In this document: in pieces, positions 33,055 through 42,486 of the stretch
Numbering within the stretch: position 1 is the first letter of the stretch
How the letters are laid out: the number at the start of each line of letters is the position of its first letter
Source of the DNA: Gluconobacter oxydans
GTDB lineage: Bacteria; Pseudomonadota; Alphaproteobacteria; Acetobacterales; Acetobacteraceae
Direction: 5' to 3'
DNA length: 64,000 nucleotides
NCBI RefSeq assembly: GCF_006539685.1
Contig: NZ_BJNM01000012.1
Span: 1 to 64,000, forward strand
The notes under the pieces: generated by a model
Database searches by the model: none
Told to the model about the DNA's origin: nothing
Seen by the model: the letters and a program-made list of their open reading frames with translations, nothing else
Program-made: the position numbers and the translations under genes

Positions 33055-35313
33055 TCAGCGCTCCGCACGCCGCACTTCAGAAAAATCCTGCGCCAGAACC
33101 TCCGGAGCGCACAATCCGCCAGGTTGCGTACAGCCCGGAACCTGAGGATAGAGCACGACAGGCAGCGCCTTCCCATCCAGATCACGCAGAGCCTGCGGAG
33201 TCTGGGACTGGATGAAGACACGGATACGGCGCTCCCCGGTTCCATTTCCATACACCGCAAATCCCAGGGCAGATCCGATGGGAATCTCATCCTCGGCATA
33301 GCCGGGAACACGAAAATGAAGACCCAGCATGGTCTGCAGGGGACCGATCGTGTCGTCATGCCCCATATAAAGCCTGAATGCAGGCCCACCCTCATCCCGG
33401 AGATCCTGAAGCAGCCGCGCCCTCATCTCGCGAGAGAGCGGTTCGGCCAGAGCGCGGGGACGCACCACCGCTTCCAGCATGCCAGCGTGCAGGGCGCTTA
33501 AGGTCCCGAGGTCGCCCACATCCAGAACACCTGACGGTGTCTGAACCAGCGGCTTTCCATCGAGATAGGACAGCATGAGTGCTTCGGACAGGGAAGACGC
33601 CTGCGCGACCGGCCCCGTAAGAACAAGCTGGTGCCCCGTCGCATCCACACCAACATGCGCAGGCGCGCTCAGAAACCCACAGGATGCCGGACCACAATCC
33701 AGCACACGCCCCAGCAGTTTGAGAGCCTCACCTTTCGCACGGAAAATGCGATCCGCATCAGGCAGTTGCGGAATAATCGCAGACATATCAAAACGCGCCG
33801 GATCAGCATCCAGCGGAGAAAAAAGAACATCCGGCTGACCAGGCGGCTTGTGCATGACCGTCATTGAACAGCCCGGCATGAAGCCACGCACAAATGCCTC
33901 AGCACTGGCGATAGTCCGCGCGGAGGAATTGGCACGGACCGCCACAGCGCCTGCGGACGGACAGGCTTTCGCCGGCATCAGCCCCGCTTCCGCCATCCAC
34001 ACCCGGTCAAATGTTCCAAGCGCCGTCAGCCCCAGCGCCCCATGAGGCGTCAGATCCCCTGGAGCCCCACTCCATTGCGGCCATCCCCCTGCAATCCCAA
34101 CACCCGCGGGAACCTGCCCGGCAAGAGGAGAGCGGATGCCATGCCGCATCACCATGATCATCCGCTCAAGGTGAAAATCGCCTTTCGCAGGCGTCTCGAT
34201 CAAACGGGACTGACAATCGGCCGGCGCGGAGACCGGATTGCAGCGAACAGCGGCGTTATCGAGAAACCCGACATGATAACCGCTCCATCGCGCAGGTTCG
34301 GCATCGGGGTAATCCGTACTGACAATCTGCGCCCCACTGGCCAGCATCGCATCCCGACGCCCCACATCTCCCGAACGCCCCTCAACGGTGTCGGCATCAG
34401 AGCGCGTCCGCACGAGAAAATGACGGCGTACCAGCGTTGCGATATCGCCCCCGGGCCCGTCATTCATCTCGGTAAACGCAGCATCCGGCGCACCCGGATC
34501 AGCATTCGTAAAAGCCACACGCCCGCGCAGCGCGGAATGCCCTCTCAGATACAAGCTCCGGTCACTGCGCTGATCCAGCAGAAACACGACCTTCCCACGC
34601 GCCTGCCCCATCGTGGGCCAACCCTTAGTCAGGATCGCGCTGCGCAGATCAGGAGCATCTCCCCGTACGTCATCCGGCGTCAGAAGCTGGGACGGCAAAA
34701 ATACACTGCGAATGGCCGAATCAAGCGCATCGAATGTCGCCGCATCAAAGGGCTCAGCTTCCGTCCCGCCGGGAATATCGTTGTGCTGCTCCACTTCGAG
34801 AATAACGAAAACCGGTACATGCCCCGGATGCGCGACAGACCAGTCCCGGATCTGGCTCAGACACTGAAGCAACGGCTGGCACGTCGCGTGCTGGTCAATG
34901 TCCGGAATGTGCATGACCTTAAAACCGGGCTGACGCATGATCGCCTGATCGGAAGGCGAAAGTGACCACACATCTTCCGGAACACCAGGCCGATGCGGAC
35001 GGGCAAAGCGGCCGCCCGCCGTATCCGCATAGATATCCAGTTCAAGCTGCCGGACACCCCCATCAAGCTGCGCAGCCAATGGCGGATGCTGGTAGTCCAG
35101 TTCCCGCACGAGGTCGGGTGCGGATGCCAGAAGCCGGGACCGGATCGCAGGATCAAGACCGGCATGATAGCTGTTATGGGATCCGATGATCTGAATCTGA
35201 TCCAGACGCAGACTGTCCTGCCGCGTTTCCGCCATGGCCGTCGCCGCTATCGAGACACCCCCCGCAGCCACGAGAGCAATAGCCAGACGCGAAGCAACGG
35301 GGAGAGAAATCAT
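33055..35313 (-). CDS. exported fusion of phosphoinositide phospholipase C and histidine acid phosphatase
   Basis: 752 residues from ATG 35313. Signal peptide 1-28 ending 'TAMA'. The first half (about 30-365) resembles Ca2+-dependent PI-PLC-C1: 'IIGSHNSYH' with catalytic-type His46, 'LDIYADTAGG', and 'VMHIPDIDQHATC'. The second half (about 375-750) is a histidine acid phosphatase/phytase: 'MRHGIRSP' with His391 as nucleophile and 'MGHDDTIG' with His652-Asp653 as proton donor. Such a two-domain enzyme could split phosphatidylinositol and then dephosphorylate the released inositol phosphate. It lies downstream of a TonB receptor gene. Single continuous frame; no frameshift evident. Confidence 0.85.
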   Translation of the reverse strand: MISLPVASRLAIALVAAGGVSIAATAMAETRQDSLRLDQIQIIGSHNSYHAGLDPAIRSRLLASAPDLVRELDYQHPPLAAQLDGGVRQLELDIYADTAGGRFARPHRPGVPEDVWSLSPSDQAIMRQPGFKVMHIPDIDQHATCQPLLQCLSQIRDWSVAHPGHVPVFVILEVEQHNDIPGGTEAEPFDAATFDALDSAIRSVFLPSQLLTPDDVRGDAPDLRSAILTKGWPTMGQARGKVVFLLDQRSDRSLYLRGHSALRGRVAFTNADPGAPDAAFTEMNDGPGGDIATLVRRHFLVRTRSDADTVEGRSGDVGRRDAMLASGAQIVSTDYPDAEPARWSGYHVGFLDNAAVRCNPVSAPADCQSRLIETPAKGDFHLERMIMVMRHGIRSPLAGQVPAGVGIAGGWPQWSGAPGDLTPHGALGLTALGTFDRVWMAEAGLMPAKACPSAGAVAVRANSSARTIASAEAFVRGFMPGCSMTVMHKPPGQPDVLFSPLDADPARFDMSAIIPQLPDADRIFRAKGEALKLLGRVLDCGPASCGFLSAPAHVGVDATGHQLVLTGPVAQASSLSEALMLSYLDGKPLVQTPSGVLDVGDLGTLSALHAGMLEAVVRPRALAEPLSREMRARLLQDLRDEGGPAFRLYMGHDDTIGPLQTMLGLHFRVPGYAEDEIPIGSALGFAVYGNGTGERRIRVFIQSQTPQALRDLDGKALPVVLYPQVPGCTQPGGLCAPEVLAQDFSEVRRAER

Positions 35314-35398
35314 GGCTCTGTTCCGCAATAAAATCCGGACGATAACGCTATCCGGACAAATGAACGTCACGGCACCCGCCGCGACAGAATAAAGACAA

Positions 35399-35424
35399 CC
35401 GTCCGGATCCCGGGATCCGGACGG
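35399..35424 (-). terminator. 26-bp perfect palindrome after the TonB receptor gene
   Basis: Self-complementary 13-base halves with core CCCGGG. On the minus strand it is followed by TTGTCTTTATT. Probable terminator or processing hairpin between receptor and phospholipase-phosphatase genes. Confidence 0.65.
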
Positions 35425-35444
35425 CGCATGTCATGTCTCGGAAA

Positions 35445-38345
35445 TCAGAAGCGATAACCGGCGTTCAGGAAGAAGGTCCGCGATGTCAGGATATTCTGCG
35501 GAACCGCATTGCTGTGCCGCCCGATCGTCAAACGATAGAAACGGTTCACACCCAGGTTCTGGGCCGAGAAATCCACATGCAACCGCTTGGTCACCGCATA
35601 TCCCAGATGCGCATCCAGATTCAGGCTCGGCTGCACCCAGGCATCAAGCGAACTGCTGTTCAGGTTCGTCTTGAAGTTGTTCGGCGTTCCCCACAGACCG
35701 TATTCGTACAGATAGGCATCCACAAAACGCCAGTTCAGATCGAACTGGAACGACCCCTTGTTGTAAAACGCCCCCGCATTGGTCATCCAGCGCGGCGCAT
35801 CCTGCATGTTTTCCGTTGAACTGAGATATGCATTGTTCAGATGGGCCCGCGACATTTCCCATGTCGCCGTCCCGCGCACTCCCAGACCATCAAACGGCGC
35901 GGGCAGCCCCTTGAACTGATGCTCGAACGCGAATTCGAGACCAAACAGCGTCGCACTGCCACCGTTTTCAGGATGGGAAACGCTGTTGGCAATTCCTGCC
36001 GTGGTGGTCTCGTTATTATACGAACCACCATTGTCATAAATATAATTGGAAAGCTGCTTGTAGAACCCGGCCAGCGAGAAGCTCGTGGTCGAACTCGGCA
36101 TCCACTGCCAGGACAGATCGTAATTGACAGCCGTCGTCGCCTTGAGGTTCGGATTACCTGTCGTAATGCTCAGCGTTCCGTCATCATTGCGGGTAATCTG
36201 CGAGCCACCACTCAGCTGGAAGAAGGACGGCCGCGTATAGCTTGTCCACACCGATGCACGATAGACGGTATCCTGCCGCGGACGATAGGTCAGATGAATG
36301 CTCGGCAGCGCCTTGAAGTAATGACTGTTGGTCGCCGACCAGCCATAATGGGCATCCGCAGTCGAGACACCTTCATTGCCACTGGCCCAGTAGGTGTTAT
36401 GCAGATCTGACTGCTCGAACCGGATCCCGGGAACGACCTGCAATTTTCCGAAATGCATCTGGGCGGAAACATACCCGGCATAGACGGTTTCGGTCCCCCC
36501 GATCGTGTTCCCGTTCCAGGCATCCTTGTCCATGTATTTCCAGTTATAGGGATCCGCCAGATAGTTGCTGAGCAACGCGGAACGGCTGATGGTCGGCGTA
36601 TAGAAATTATACGCCCCCGGGATCAGCGAAGAGAGGCTCCCATCCACCAGTCCGGTCTGCGACAGCGTGCCACCGGCAGGATAGGCGCCAGAGCCCCCGT
36701 TATCCTGACCTTCCGTGTCCCGGTTGATATAATTCCGCCAGCTCGTCTGATACTTGAAGCCCGCAGAAATCGTGTCGATATGGAATCTGTCGAGACGATA
36801 ACTCATATCGAGCGACGTCCCTGTACGAAGCTGCCAGGCATCCGACTGGACATATTCGCCGCGGTTATGCGTCGGAAAATCCAGGGTCCCGTTCGCAACA
36901 GCGGCCTGCGCAGACGTCAGCCCGACAGTCGGCATCCCGTCCTTGTAAACGAAATTCGGCGCGCCATCGAAAGCCGCAACACCCGACTGCCAGGCCGATG
37001 TTTCAATATGATCGCGGCTGATGGTGCCCCAGCTCAGAAAAGCCGAAGGCGAAATGGAAAACCGTCCGAGCTTCTTGTCCATGCCCAGCTTCATGGTGCC
37101 AAGCTGTTCAAGTGTCGGGTTTGTTTCGTACCAGTAATGGACATTAGTCCGGGTGATCGACGGCGCATAGGACCCGTCCGCCTGCTCGACATAGGAAATC
37201 ATGCCAGCGCTGGACGCACCGCTGTCATTTCCGTGAATCGCGACCTGATAGATGTCCTGCTGCGTGTCGGAATAGGATTCCGTGCCCTGAAGATAAACCC
37301 GCGTCGAACTGTCCGGACGCCATTCAAAACCCGCAGTACCGCCATAGCGTTTCGTCACACCGATACTGGCCTGCGGATCAACGCCAAACAGCTGGAGACT
37401 CTTGACCGGATCCTGCCCCGGATAAAGATCGCCCTGCGCATCCATGGCACGCGACACCCCCCATTCACCACCCGAATAGGTCTGCTCGCCGGCCGCGAAA
37501 TAGCGCTGATTATAATATCCGCTCATGTAAAACCCGAACTGGTCGGATTTTCCGAAAACGGAGGAAATTTCAGCCGCACCATTTCCGCCAATGGCACTCG
37601 CACCGTAATCAGCGGCCTTTTCGTTATACTGCCCCCCAAGCTGGAGAGAGCCATGCGTTCCATGTCCGTAATCAAACGCATTCGGCATTTCAAAATTGAC
37701 GATACCGCCAATGGCATCTCCATCCATGCCAGGGGTCAGCGTCTTGTTGGCATCAATCCTGAAAAATCCGGTCGGCGGCAGCAGATCCAGCGAAACCGTC
37801 CGGCTGAATGGCGCCGCTTCCGCAACATCGATACCGTTGATCTGGTTGATATTGTACTGCCCGTTCATCCCACGCAGCGACACCGTGGCTCCCGTGCCGC
37901 GGGCAGCCGTATCAATACCGCCGAAATTGCCCTGCATGCTGGTCGGCATGACGGTCACACCCGGCAACCTGGCCAGCGCTTCCGTCACATTCTGGGCCGG
38001 TAGCCGTGCGAGATCTTTCGCACTCAGGCTCATCATTTCATTCTGCGCCTTGAGCTGCCTCCCCGAAGACGTCCCGAACCCCGTGACATGCACCTGTTCT
38101 TGATCATGGCTCACCAGATCACTGGGCGGAACATGAGCAGCCTTGGCGGCAGGCGGAACGGCAGCAGGCTTTGCCTGCGCAGCGGCAGGAGCCTGATGCG
38201 TTTTCACGGCCTTGCGGGTATGGGTTTTCTTGAGCGACTTCGTTTCGGCGGCGGCCGGCTGCCCAAGCTGGACCCCCACGATCACCACAGGAATAAGACA
38301 GCTGAACGCCTTCCAGGGCGACTGCTGCCGGTACGATTTGGACAT
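35445..38345 (-). CDS. TonB-dependent outer-membrane receptor
   Basis: 966 residues from ATG 38345 with GGAGAAG six bases upstream. Signal peptide 1-35 ('AFSCLIPVVIVGVQLGQPAAA'). An Ala/Lys/Pro-rich segment follows, then the plug domain (about 90-215: 'NVTEALARLPGVTVM', 'VSLRGMNGQYNINQINGIDV', 'GGIVNFEMP'), then a 22-strand barrel ending in an aromatic residue ('NAGYRF'). Resembles receptors for carbohydrate-type substrates (TonB-dependent, TIGR01782-like). It sits between a Gfo/Idh gene and the phospholipase-phosphatase, so inositol-containing glycans or phosphates are plausible substrates. Confidence 0.93.
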   Translation of the reverse strand: MSKSYRQQSPWKAFSCLIPVVIVGVQLGQPAAAETKSLKKTHTRKAVKTHQAPAAAQAKPAAVPPAAKAAHVPPSDLVSHDQEQVHVTGFGTSSGRQLKAQNEMMSLSAKDLARLPAQNVTEALARLPGVTVMPTSMQGNFGGIDTAARGTGATVSLRGMNGQYNINQINGIDVAEAAPFSRTVSLDLLPPTGFFRIDANKTLTPGMDGDAIGGIVNFEMPNAFDYGHGTHGSLQLGGQYNEKAADYGASAIGGNGAAEISSVFGKSDQFGFYMSGYYNQRYFAAGEQTYSGGEWGVSRAMDAQGDLYPGQDPVKSLQLFGVDPQASIGVTKRYGGTAGFEWRPDSSTRVYLQGTESYSDTQQDIYQVAIHGNDSGASSAGMISYVEQADGSYAPSITRTNVHYWYETNPTLEQLGTMKLGMDKKLGRFSISPSAFLSWGTISRDHIETSAWQSGVAAFDGAPNFVYKDGMPTVGLTSAQAAVANGTLDFPTHNRGEYVQSDAWQLRTGTSLDMSYRLDRFHIDTISAGFKYQTSWRNYINRDTEGQDNGGSGAYPAGGTLSQTGLVDGSLSSLIPGAYNFYTPTISRSALLSNYLADPYNWKYMDKDAWNGNTIGGTETVYAGYVSAQMHFGKLQVVPGIRFEQSDLHNTYWASGNEGVSTADAHYGWSATNSHYFKALPSIHLTYRPRQDTVYRASVWTSYTRPSFFQLSGGSQITRNDDGTLSITTGNPNLKATTAVNYDLSWQWMPSSTTSFSLAGFYKQLSNYIYDNGGSYNNETTTAGIANSVSHPENGGSATLFGLEFAFEHQFKGLPAPFDGLGVRGTATWEMSRAHLNNAYLSSTENMQDAPRWMTNAGAFYNKGSFQFDLNWRFVDAYLYEYGLWGTPNNFKTNLNSSSLDAWVQPSLNLDAHLGYAVTKRLHVDFSAQNLGVNRFYRLTIGRHSNAVPQNILTSRTFFLNAGYRF

Positions 38346-38429
38346 CAGGACTTCTCCATGGAGCGCGCGAACAGCTTCCCCATCCGGAGATCCTGTCCAC
38401 ACATTGATTTCTGCTAGGGGTAAGCGCCC

Positions 38430-39524
38430 TCAGACGGGCGACATGCTAGCTTTTGCAACCTCGATGATCTGCCGGCACAGGGTCAGATCAGCGAGCGCAT
38501 TGGAAAAGGGATCGACAAGCGGCGCACCCGTCACGACCGCGTCGTGAAAAGCGACCAGCTCCGCATTGAACGGATCTTGATAATAAGGACCATATTCCGT
38601 AACGCGGTTCTCGGAACCGACGGTTTCCTGGAAGGTGACACCCGCCGGAAGATTCCGGATGTAAGGGGTGTCGTAACGGACCTGAAGCCGCTGCGTATTT
38701 GAAAGCACCTCAATGGACGATTCAAATCGCGCAACATCGTCGATCAGACATTCATAGGAAGCAATGAAGCTTCCATAATCAAACCAGATACTGATTTCCG
38801 TCCCCGTAGCGCCAAAATGCGCCGCGAGAACACGTTCCGGGCTGCCCCGCAGGACACGCATGGCTGAAAACGCATGAATTCCCAGCCCGGTGAGAACCTC
38901 GTACCCCCGCAGAAGCGAGGGAGGAGCATCGGCTCCACAGACGGAAAGAATTGCGTCTCTTCGCGCCTGCCGCCCAGCGACCAGCATATCGTCCGGAATG
39001 TCACCATCCGGCACGGCAACCGGCGTCACCTGCCCGAAAAACCACGGCCCCTCACAGATAACATCCCGGATACGGACATGACGGATTGGTCCAAGTTCAG
39101 GCAGAAGCGTACACGCCTTCTGGAACGCCGGAGCGTAACAGCGCATGTAACCCACCATCCCCACGCGATCCGTCCGTTCAAAATCCTCGTTAAGAGGCCT
39201 GAATTCTGCTTCCGTCAGACATGCCGGCTTTTCGAGAAAAACATGCAGCCCTGCAGCAAAGGCCTTCCGTGCATGTTCCGCATGATACTGGTCCGGACTG
39301 AGGATCATGACGGCATCGAACACCCGGTCCGCAAAAAAATTCTCAATATCCGTATGGATATGCGGCACCCCCCAGTGACGCCCGACAGCCTGCGCCACTG
39401 AAGGAGACGGATCATAAATCGAAACGACATCAAACCGATCCGACAGCTGGTGAAGAATCGGGAGGTGAATGAGCTGGGCCACTTCGCCAGCACCAATCAG
39501 CCCGAGGGTAAGCCGTCTCACCAT
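38430..39524 (-). CDS. Gfo/Idh/MocA-family oxidoreductase (inositol-dehydrogenase-like)
   Basis: 364 residues. NAD(P)-dependent sugar or cyclitol dehydrogenase. Rossmann motif 'GLIGAGEVAQ' at 8-17, the conserved 'EKPACLTEAEF' around 98-108, and an alpha/beta C-terminal domain with 'YEVLTGLGIHAFSAMR'. The family includes IolG; substrate not determined. First gene of a leftward series with TonB receptor and phospholipase-phosphatase, divergent from the GH76/ABC operon. Confidence 0.85.
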   Translation of the reverse strand: MVRRLTLGLIGAGEVAQLIHLPILHQLSDRFDVVSIYDPSPSVAQAVGRHWGVPHIHTDIENFFADRVFDAVMILSPDQYHAEHARKAFAAGLHVFLEKPACLTEAEFRPLNEDFERTDRVGMVGYMRCYAPAFQKACTLLPELGPIRHVRIRDVICEGPWFFGQVTPVAVPDGDIPDDMLVAGRQARRDAILSVCGADAPPSLLRGYEVLTGLGIHAFSAMRVLRGSPERVLAAHFGATGTEISIWFDYGSFIASYECLIDDVARFESSIEVLSNTQRLQVRYDTPYIRNLPAGVTFQETVGSENRVTEYGPYYQDPFNAELVAFHDAVVTGAPLVDPFSNALADLTLCRQIIEVAKASMSPV

Positions 39525-40087
39525 GATGAATGATCCTTGCCGCGAATTAATTTCCTAAAATTGATTTATTTGAGAGGGCACCCGTTTAGCAACGGTAACT
39601 TGATGAAACTATCATGACACCCAAAAACCCTATTCGAACATGTCGGAAAAATACCTCTCCCTGCTGCCCGGCGATATATAAAACAATTTATTTTCAATTA
39701 CTTGCTATCAACAATCATTTAAAGGAGCAGCTTTTTTCGCGAAAGTTTCACTTTACTTTTGCCCAGACAACATCAAAGCCTGATTGCGAACGGAACGTCC
39801 GTTCCAGGGACGAAAACCGCACCAGAAAACATGAAAAAGGTGCGAAATTTCAGGAATAATCTTCTATTTTAATGATTAAATCTTTTAATGAGATTAAATA
39901 TCTTTCCAAGAATCCTGTTTTTTTACCCACTCATTCTCACCATTCCGAAGACAGTTTCAGCCTTCTCGCATCACAAAAAAAACTCTGCCCGGATTTATTC
40001 CATTCTGATTGTCAATTTTCACGATGAACCCACGGATGTGTCATGCCAGCCTGCTCTGCTCCCATAAGCTCAAGGCCTGAAACCCCG
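39525..40087. promoter_or_regulatory. 563-bp AT-rich divergent control region with inverted repeats
   Basis: No credible gene. Visible elements are CCGTT-TAGC-AACGG (39582-39595), GGAACG-TC-CGTTCC (39792-39805), and two tandem AT-rich repeats TTTAAT-G-ATTAAA (39868-39880) and TTTAAT-GAG-ATTAAA (39884-39898). The last two resemble operators of ROK-type repressors. The region lies between the two arms of the locus. Confidence 0.5.
39868..39898. repeat. tandem AT-rich inverted repeats, candidate ROK operators
   Basis: Two copies of TTTAAT-N1/3-ATTAAA, 17 bases centre to centre, upstream of the GH76 gene. A ROK repressor is encoded in the same locus. Confidence 0.45.
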
Positions 40088-41038
40088 ATGGCACGCACAT
40101 GCTCTTCTAAACAGGCGATCCGGACCATCACTACCCTGACAGTCTTTGCGCTGGGCGCATTTCTTCCTGCCCCGAGTGCCTGCGCACAAAATCCGGAAAA
40201 AGAGCAGACGGCCCGGACACTCCAGACCCTCATGAACCGCTACGAAACTGCCAGCCCTTCAGACTGGCGGGATCTACATGCGTGGCAGCGTTTCGTGACG
40301 GTCAGTACGCTGTCTGATTATGAAATCATGTCGGGGAGTACCCGCTTTCACAACAGCGCCCTCCGTGCGCTCCAGAACCGTCAGGGGCTGGACGGAAACG
40401 ACGATGACCTGTGGGTCGCGCAGGCGGACCTCGACATGGCACGCCTTACACACAACCCGACCCAGATCCAGGACGCACGCAATATCTTCGATACCATCGC
40501 CTCGAAATACTGGGACGGGCATTGCGGTGGCGGCGTATGGTGGGACCATGCACGAACCTACAAAAATGCCATTACAAACGAACTGTTCCTGAGCACGGCA
40601 ACCCGACTTTATCGCTTCACGCATGAGCAAGCCTACAGAGACTGGGCCCTGAAAAGCTGGTCCTGGTTCCGGAACAGCGGAATGATTGCCCCCGACAACC
40701 TGATCAATGACGGGCTGGACAACCAGTGCCGAAATAACGGCGGCCCGGCATACAGCTACAATCAGGGCGTAATCCTTGATGGGCTTCTGGAAATCTCGGC
40801 CCTGACAGAAGACGGCGCGCCACAACAGACGGCATCGCGAATTGCATTGGCCGCCATCAGGGCCTTCACGCCTTCTCCCGGAACATTCCAGGAGCCCGGC
40901 GGCCCCATGAACACGGATGCAAGAATTTTTCGCGGCATCTTTGTCCGGGCACTCGGCCACGTTGCAGCTTCAGAAGTCGACCATACGACGCGCACCAGAA
41001 TTGCGGACTGGCTGTCGCAGCAGGCCCGATCCGCCTGA
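40088..41038 (+). CDS. glycoside hydrolase family 76 (alpha-1,6-mannanase-like), exported
   Basis: 316 residues from ATG 40088. Signal peptide 1-34 ('TLTVFALGAFLPAPSACA'). GH76 enzymes cut alpha-1,6-mannan backbones such as yeast cell-wall mannan. The catalytic Asp cluster Asp105-Asp107 in 'NDDDLWVAQ' matches the family's paired Asp. Other marks are 'GGGVWWDHARTYKNAITNELFLS' and 'YSYNQGVILDGLLE'. Length is a little short for the family but covers the alpha/alpha barrel. A further start at 40043 is possible. Next gene is an ABC binding protein, 131 bases downstream. Confidence 0.88.
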   Translation: MARTCSSKQAIRTITTLTVFALGAFLPAPSACAQNPEKEQTARTLQTLMNRYETASPSDWRDLHAWQRFVTVSTLSDYEIMSGSTRFHNSALRALQNRQGLDGNDDDLWVAQADLDMARLTHNPTQIQDARNIFDTIASKYWDGHCGGGVWWDHARTYKNAITNELFLSTATRLYRFTHEQAYRDWALKSWSWFRNSGMIAPDNLINDGLDNQCRNNGGPAYSYNQGVILDGLLEISALTEDGAPQQTASRIALAAIRAFTPSPGTFQEPGGPMNTDARIFRGIFVRALGHVAASEVDHTTRTRIADWLSQQARSA

Positions 41039-41169
41039 AACAGCAGAAAACCGGACGCCCTCACCAGCGACACCTGGAACGACCATCCCTTTCATGCCTC
41101 AGCGCAGGGACAAATCACCGCAGCCTCTCTCTTCATGGCCACCGCCCTTTCCCAAGGCACAGAAACGCC

Positions 41170-42486
41170 GTGAAAAAGAGGGGACAAGTCGGACACCCGG
41201 TGCGCCGGAAAAATATATGGTCATGGACTCTCTGCGGGCTCCTTCTTGCCGGAACAGCCGCTACTTGTCCTGCCAAGGCCGCCACGCTGACCGTTTTCTG
41301 CTCATCCAGCGGAACCGAACTGTCCCTGTGCCATCAGGCCGTCCAAAGCTGGATGGAAAAAACGGGCCATGAGGTCCGGGTCATTGCCCTCCCCTCCGAC
41401 TGGGGAACGGTCCTCCCGCTCTACCGTCAGCTGCTCTCAGCCCATCATCCCGTCGCCGATGTCCTGATCCTTGACAGCACCTGGATCGGAGCTCTGGCCC
41501 CGCTCCTTCTGGACATTCCCCCCACCGACGATGACGCGGCCACCCGGCCGCCGCCCTTTCAGATTGAGGGCCGACAGGTCGCACTGCCGTGGTACCGGGA
41601 CATCGGGCTACTGTTCTACCGTCGCGATCTGCTTGAGCGCTATCACCTGCCGGTCCCGACACGCTGGAGCGATCTCGAACGAACCGCCACACTAATTCAG
41701 AATGCTGAATATCAGAGAGGTCACCCGATCTGGGGCTATGTCTGGCAGGGCCGGACCTCGGAAAGTCTCGTCTGCAATGCCCTGGAATGGGACGGCGCGG
41801 AAAATCCCGTCGCAACCGATGGTACAGTCAGAACCAGCCTGCCCGGCCTGCAGCGCGCCCTCGAGCGTGCCACCCGCTGGGTTGGCACAGTCTCGCCCCC
41901 GGGCGTCCTCAACTACGACGAGGAAAATGCCCGCGGCATTTTCCAGTCCGGTCATGCAGTCTTCATGCGGAACTGGGTCTATGCCTGGGCCCTCGCCAAC
42001 AGCCCCGACAGCCCCGTTTCCGGAAAGATCGGCGTAGCCCCCCTGCCCCGAGACACGCAGGATGCCCCGAGCGGCATAGACGGCACAGTCTATCTGGGGA
42101 TCCCCCGCAATACGGCACACCCTGCCGAAGCCCTCTCCCTGCTGCATTATCTGACCAGCGAGGCCGTTGAACGCCATCAGGCACTTGCCGGAGGCTATAT
42201 CCCTGCCCGGACATCCCTTCTTGATGATCCTGAAATCCGCAGCGCCATTCCCATCCTGGACACCATTCGCCCGGCCCTCGCCTCCCTCGGACTCCGGCCG
42301 GTCGCACAGACCGGAATCGACTATCCCCGCGTCTCGTGGATCATGGCGAACCACTTCAAGGACGCCCTGCGCAGCACACACCCGTCGCCGCAGACGCTCA
42401 CTTCTCTCGTCTCCTCACTGGAGCAGCTTGCCATGCTCGGTCAGTGGACGCTTTCCAACTCAATGATCGAGAGGCACAGACCATGA
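41170..42486 (+). CDS. sugar ABC transporter periplasmic binding protein
   Basis: 438 residues from a GTG. Signal peptide about 1-37 ('SWTLCGLLLAGTAATCPAKA'). Binding-protein family 1, related to maltose/trehalose ThuE-type proteins: 'VRVIALPSDWGTVLPLYRQ', 'WYRDIGLLFYRRDLLERYHLPVPTRWSDL', 'GYVWQGRTSESLVCNALEW' and 'FQSGHAVFMRNWVYAWAL'. Coupled to the next gene by ATGA. Delivers a sugar or glycoside from the periplasm to the permeases encoded downstream. Confidence 0.9.
   Translation: MKKRGQVGHPVRRKNIWSWTLCGLLLAGTAATCPAKAATLTVFCSSSGTELSLCHQAVQSWMEKTGHEVRVIALPSDWGTVLPLYRQLLSAHHPVADVLILDSTWIGALAPLLLDIPPTDDDAATRPPPFQIEGRQVALPWYRDIGLLFYRRDLLERYHLPVPTRWSDLERTATLIQNAEYQRGHPIWGYVWQGRTSESLVCNALEWDGAENPVATDGTVRTSLPGLQRALERATRWVGTVSPPGVLNYDEENARGIFQSGHAVFMRNWVYAWALANSPDSPVSGKIGVAPLPRDTQDAPSGIDGTVYLGIPRNTAHPAEALSLLHYLTSEAVERHQALAGGYIPARTSLLDDPEIRSAIPILDTIRPALASLGLRPVAQTGIDYPRVSWIMANHFKDALRSTHPSPQTLTSLVSSLEQLAMLGQWTLSNSMIERHRP

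Noticed and set aside
36453-38003. 516-codon plus-strand frame opposite the TonB receptor
   Set aside because: Shadow of a well-defined receptor; no start context and no known domain.
39614-39859. 81-codon plus-strand frame in the AT-rich control region
   Set aside because: No ribosome site, no family pattern, overlaps inverted repeats; treated as non-coding.
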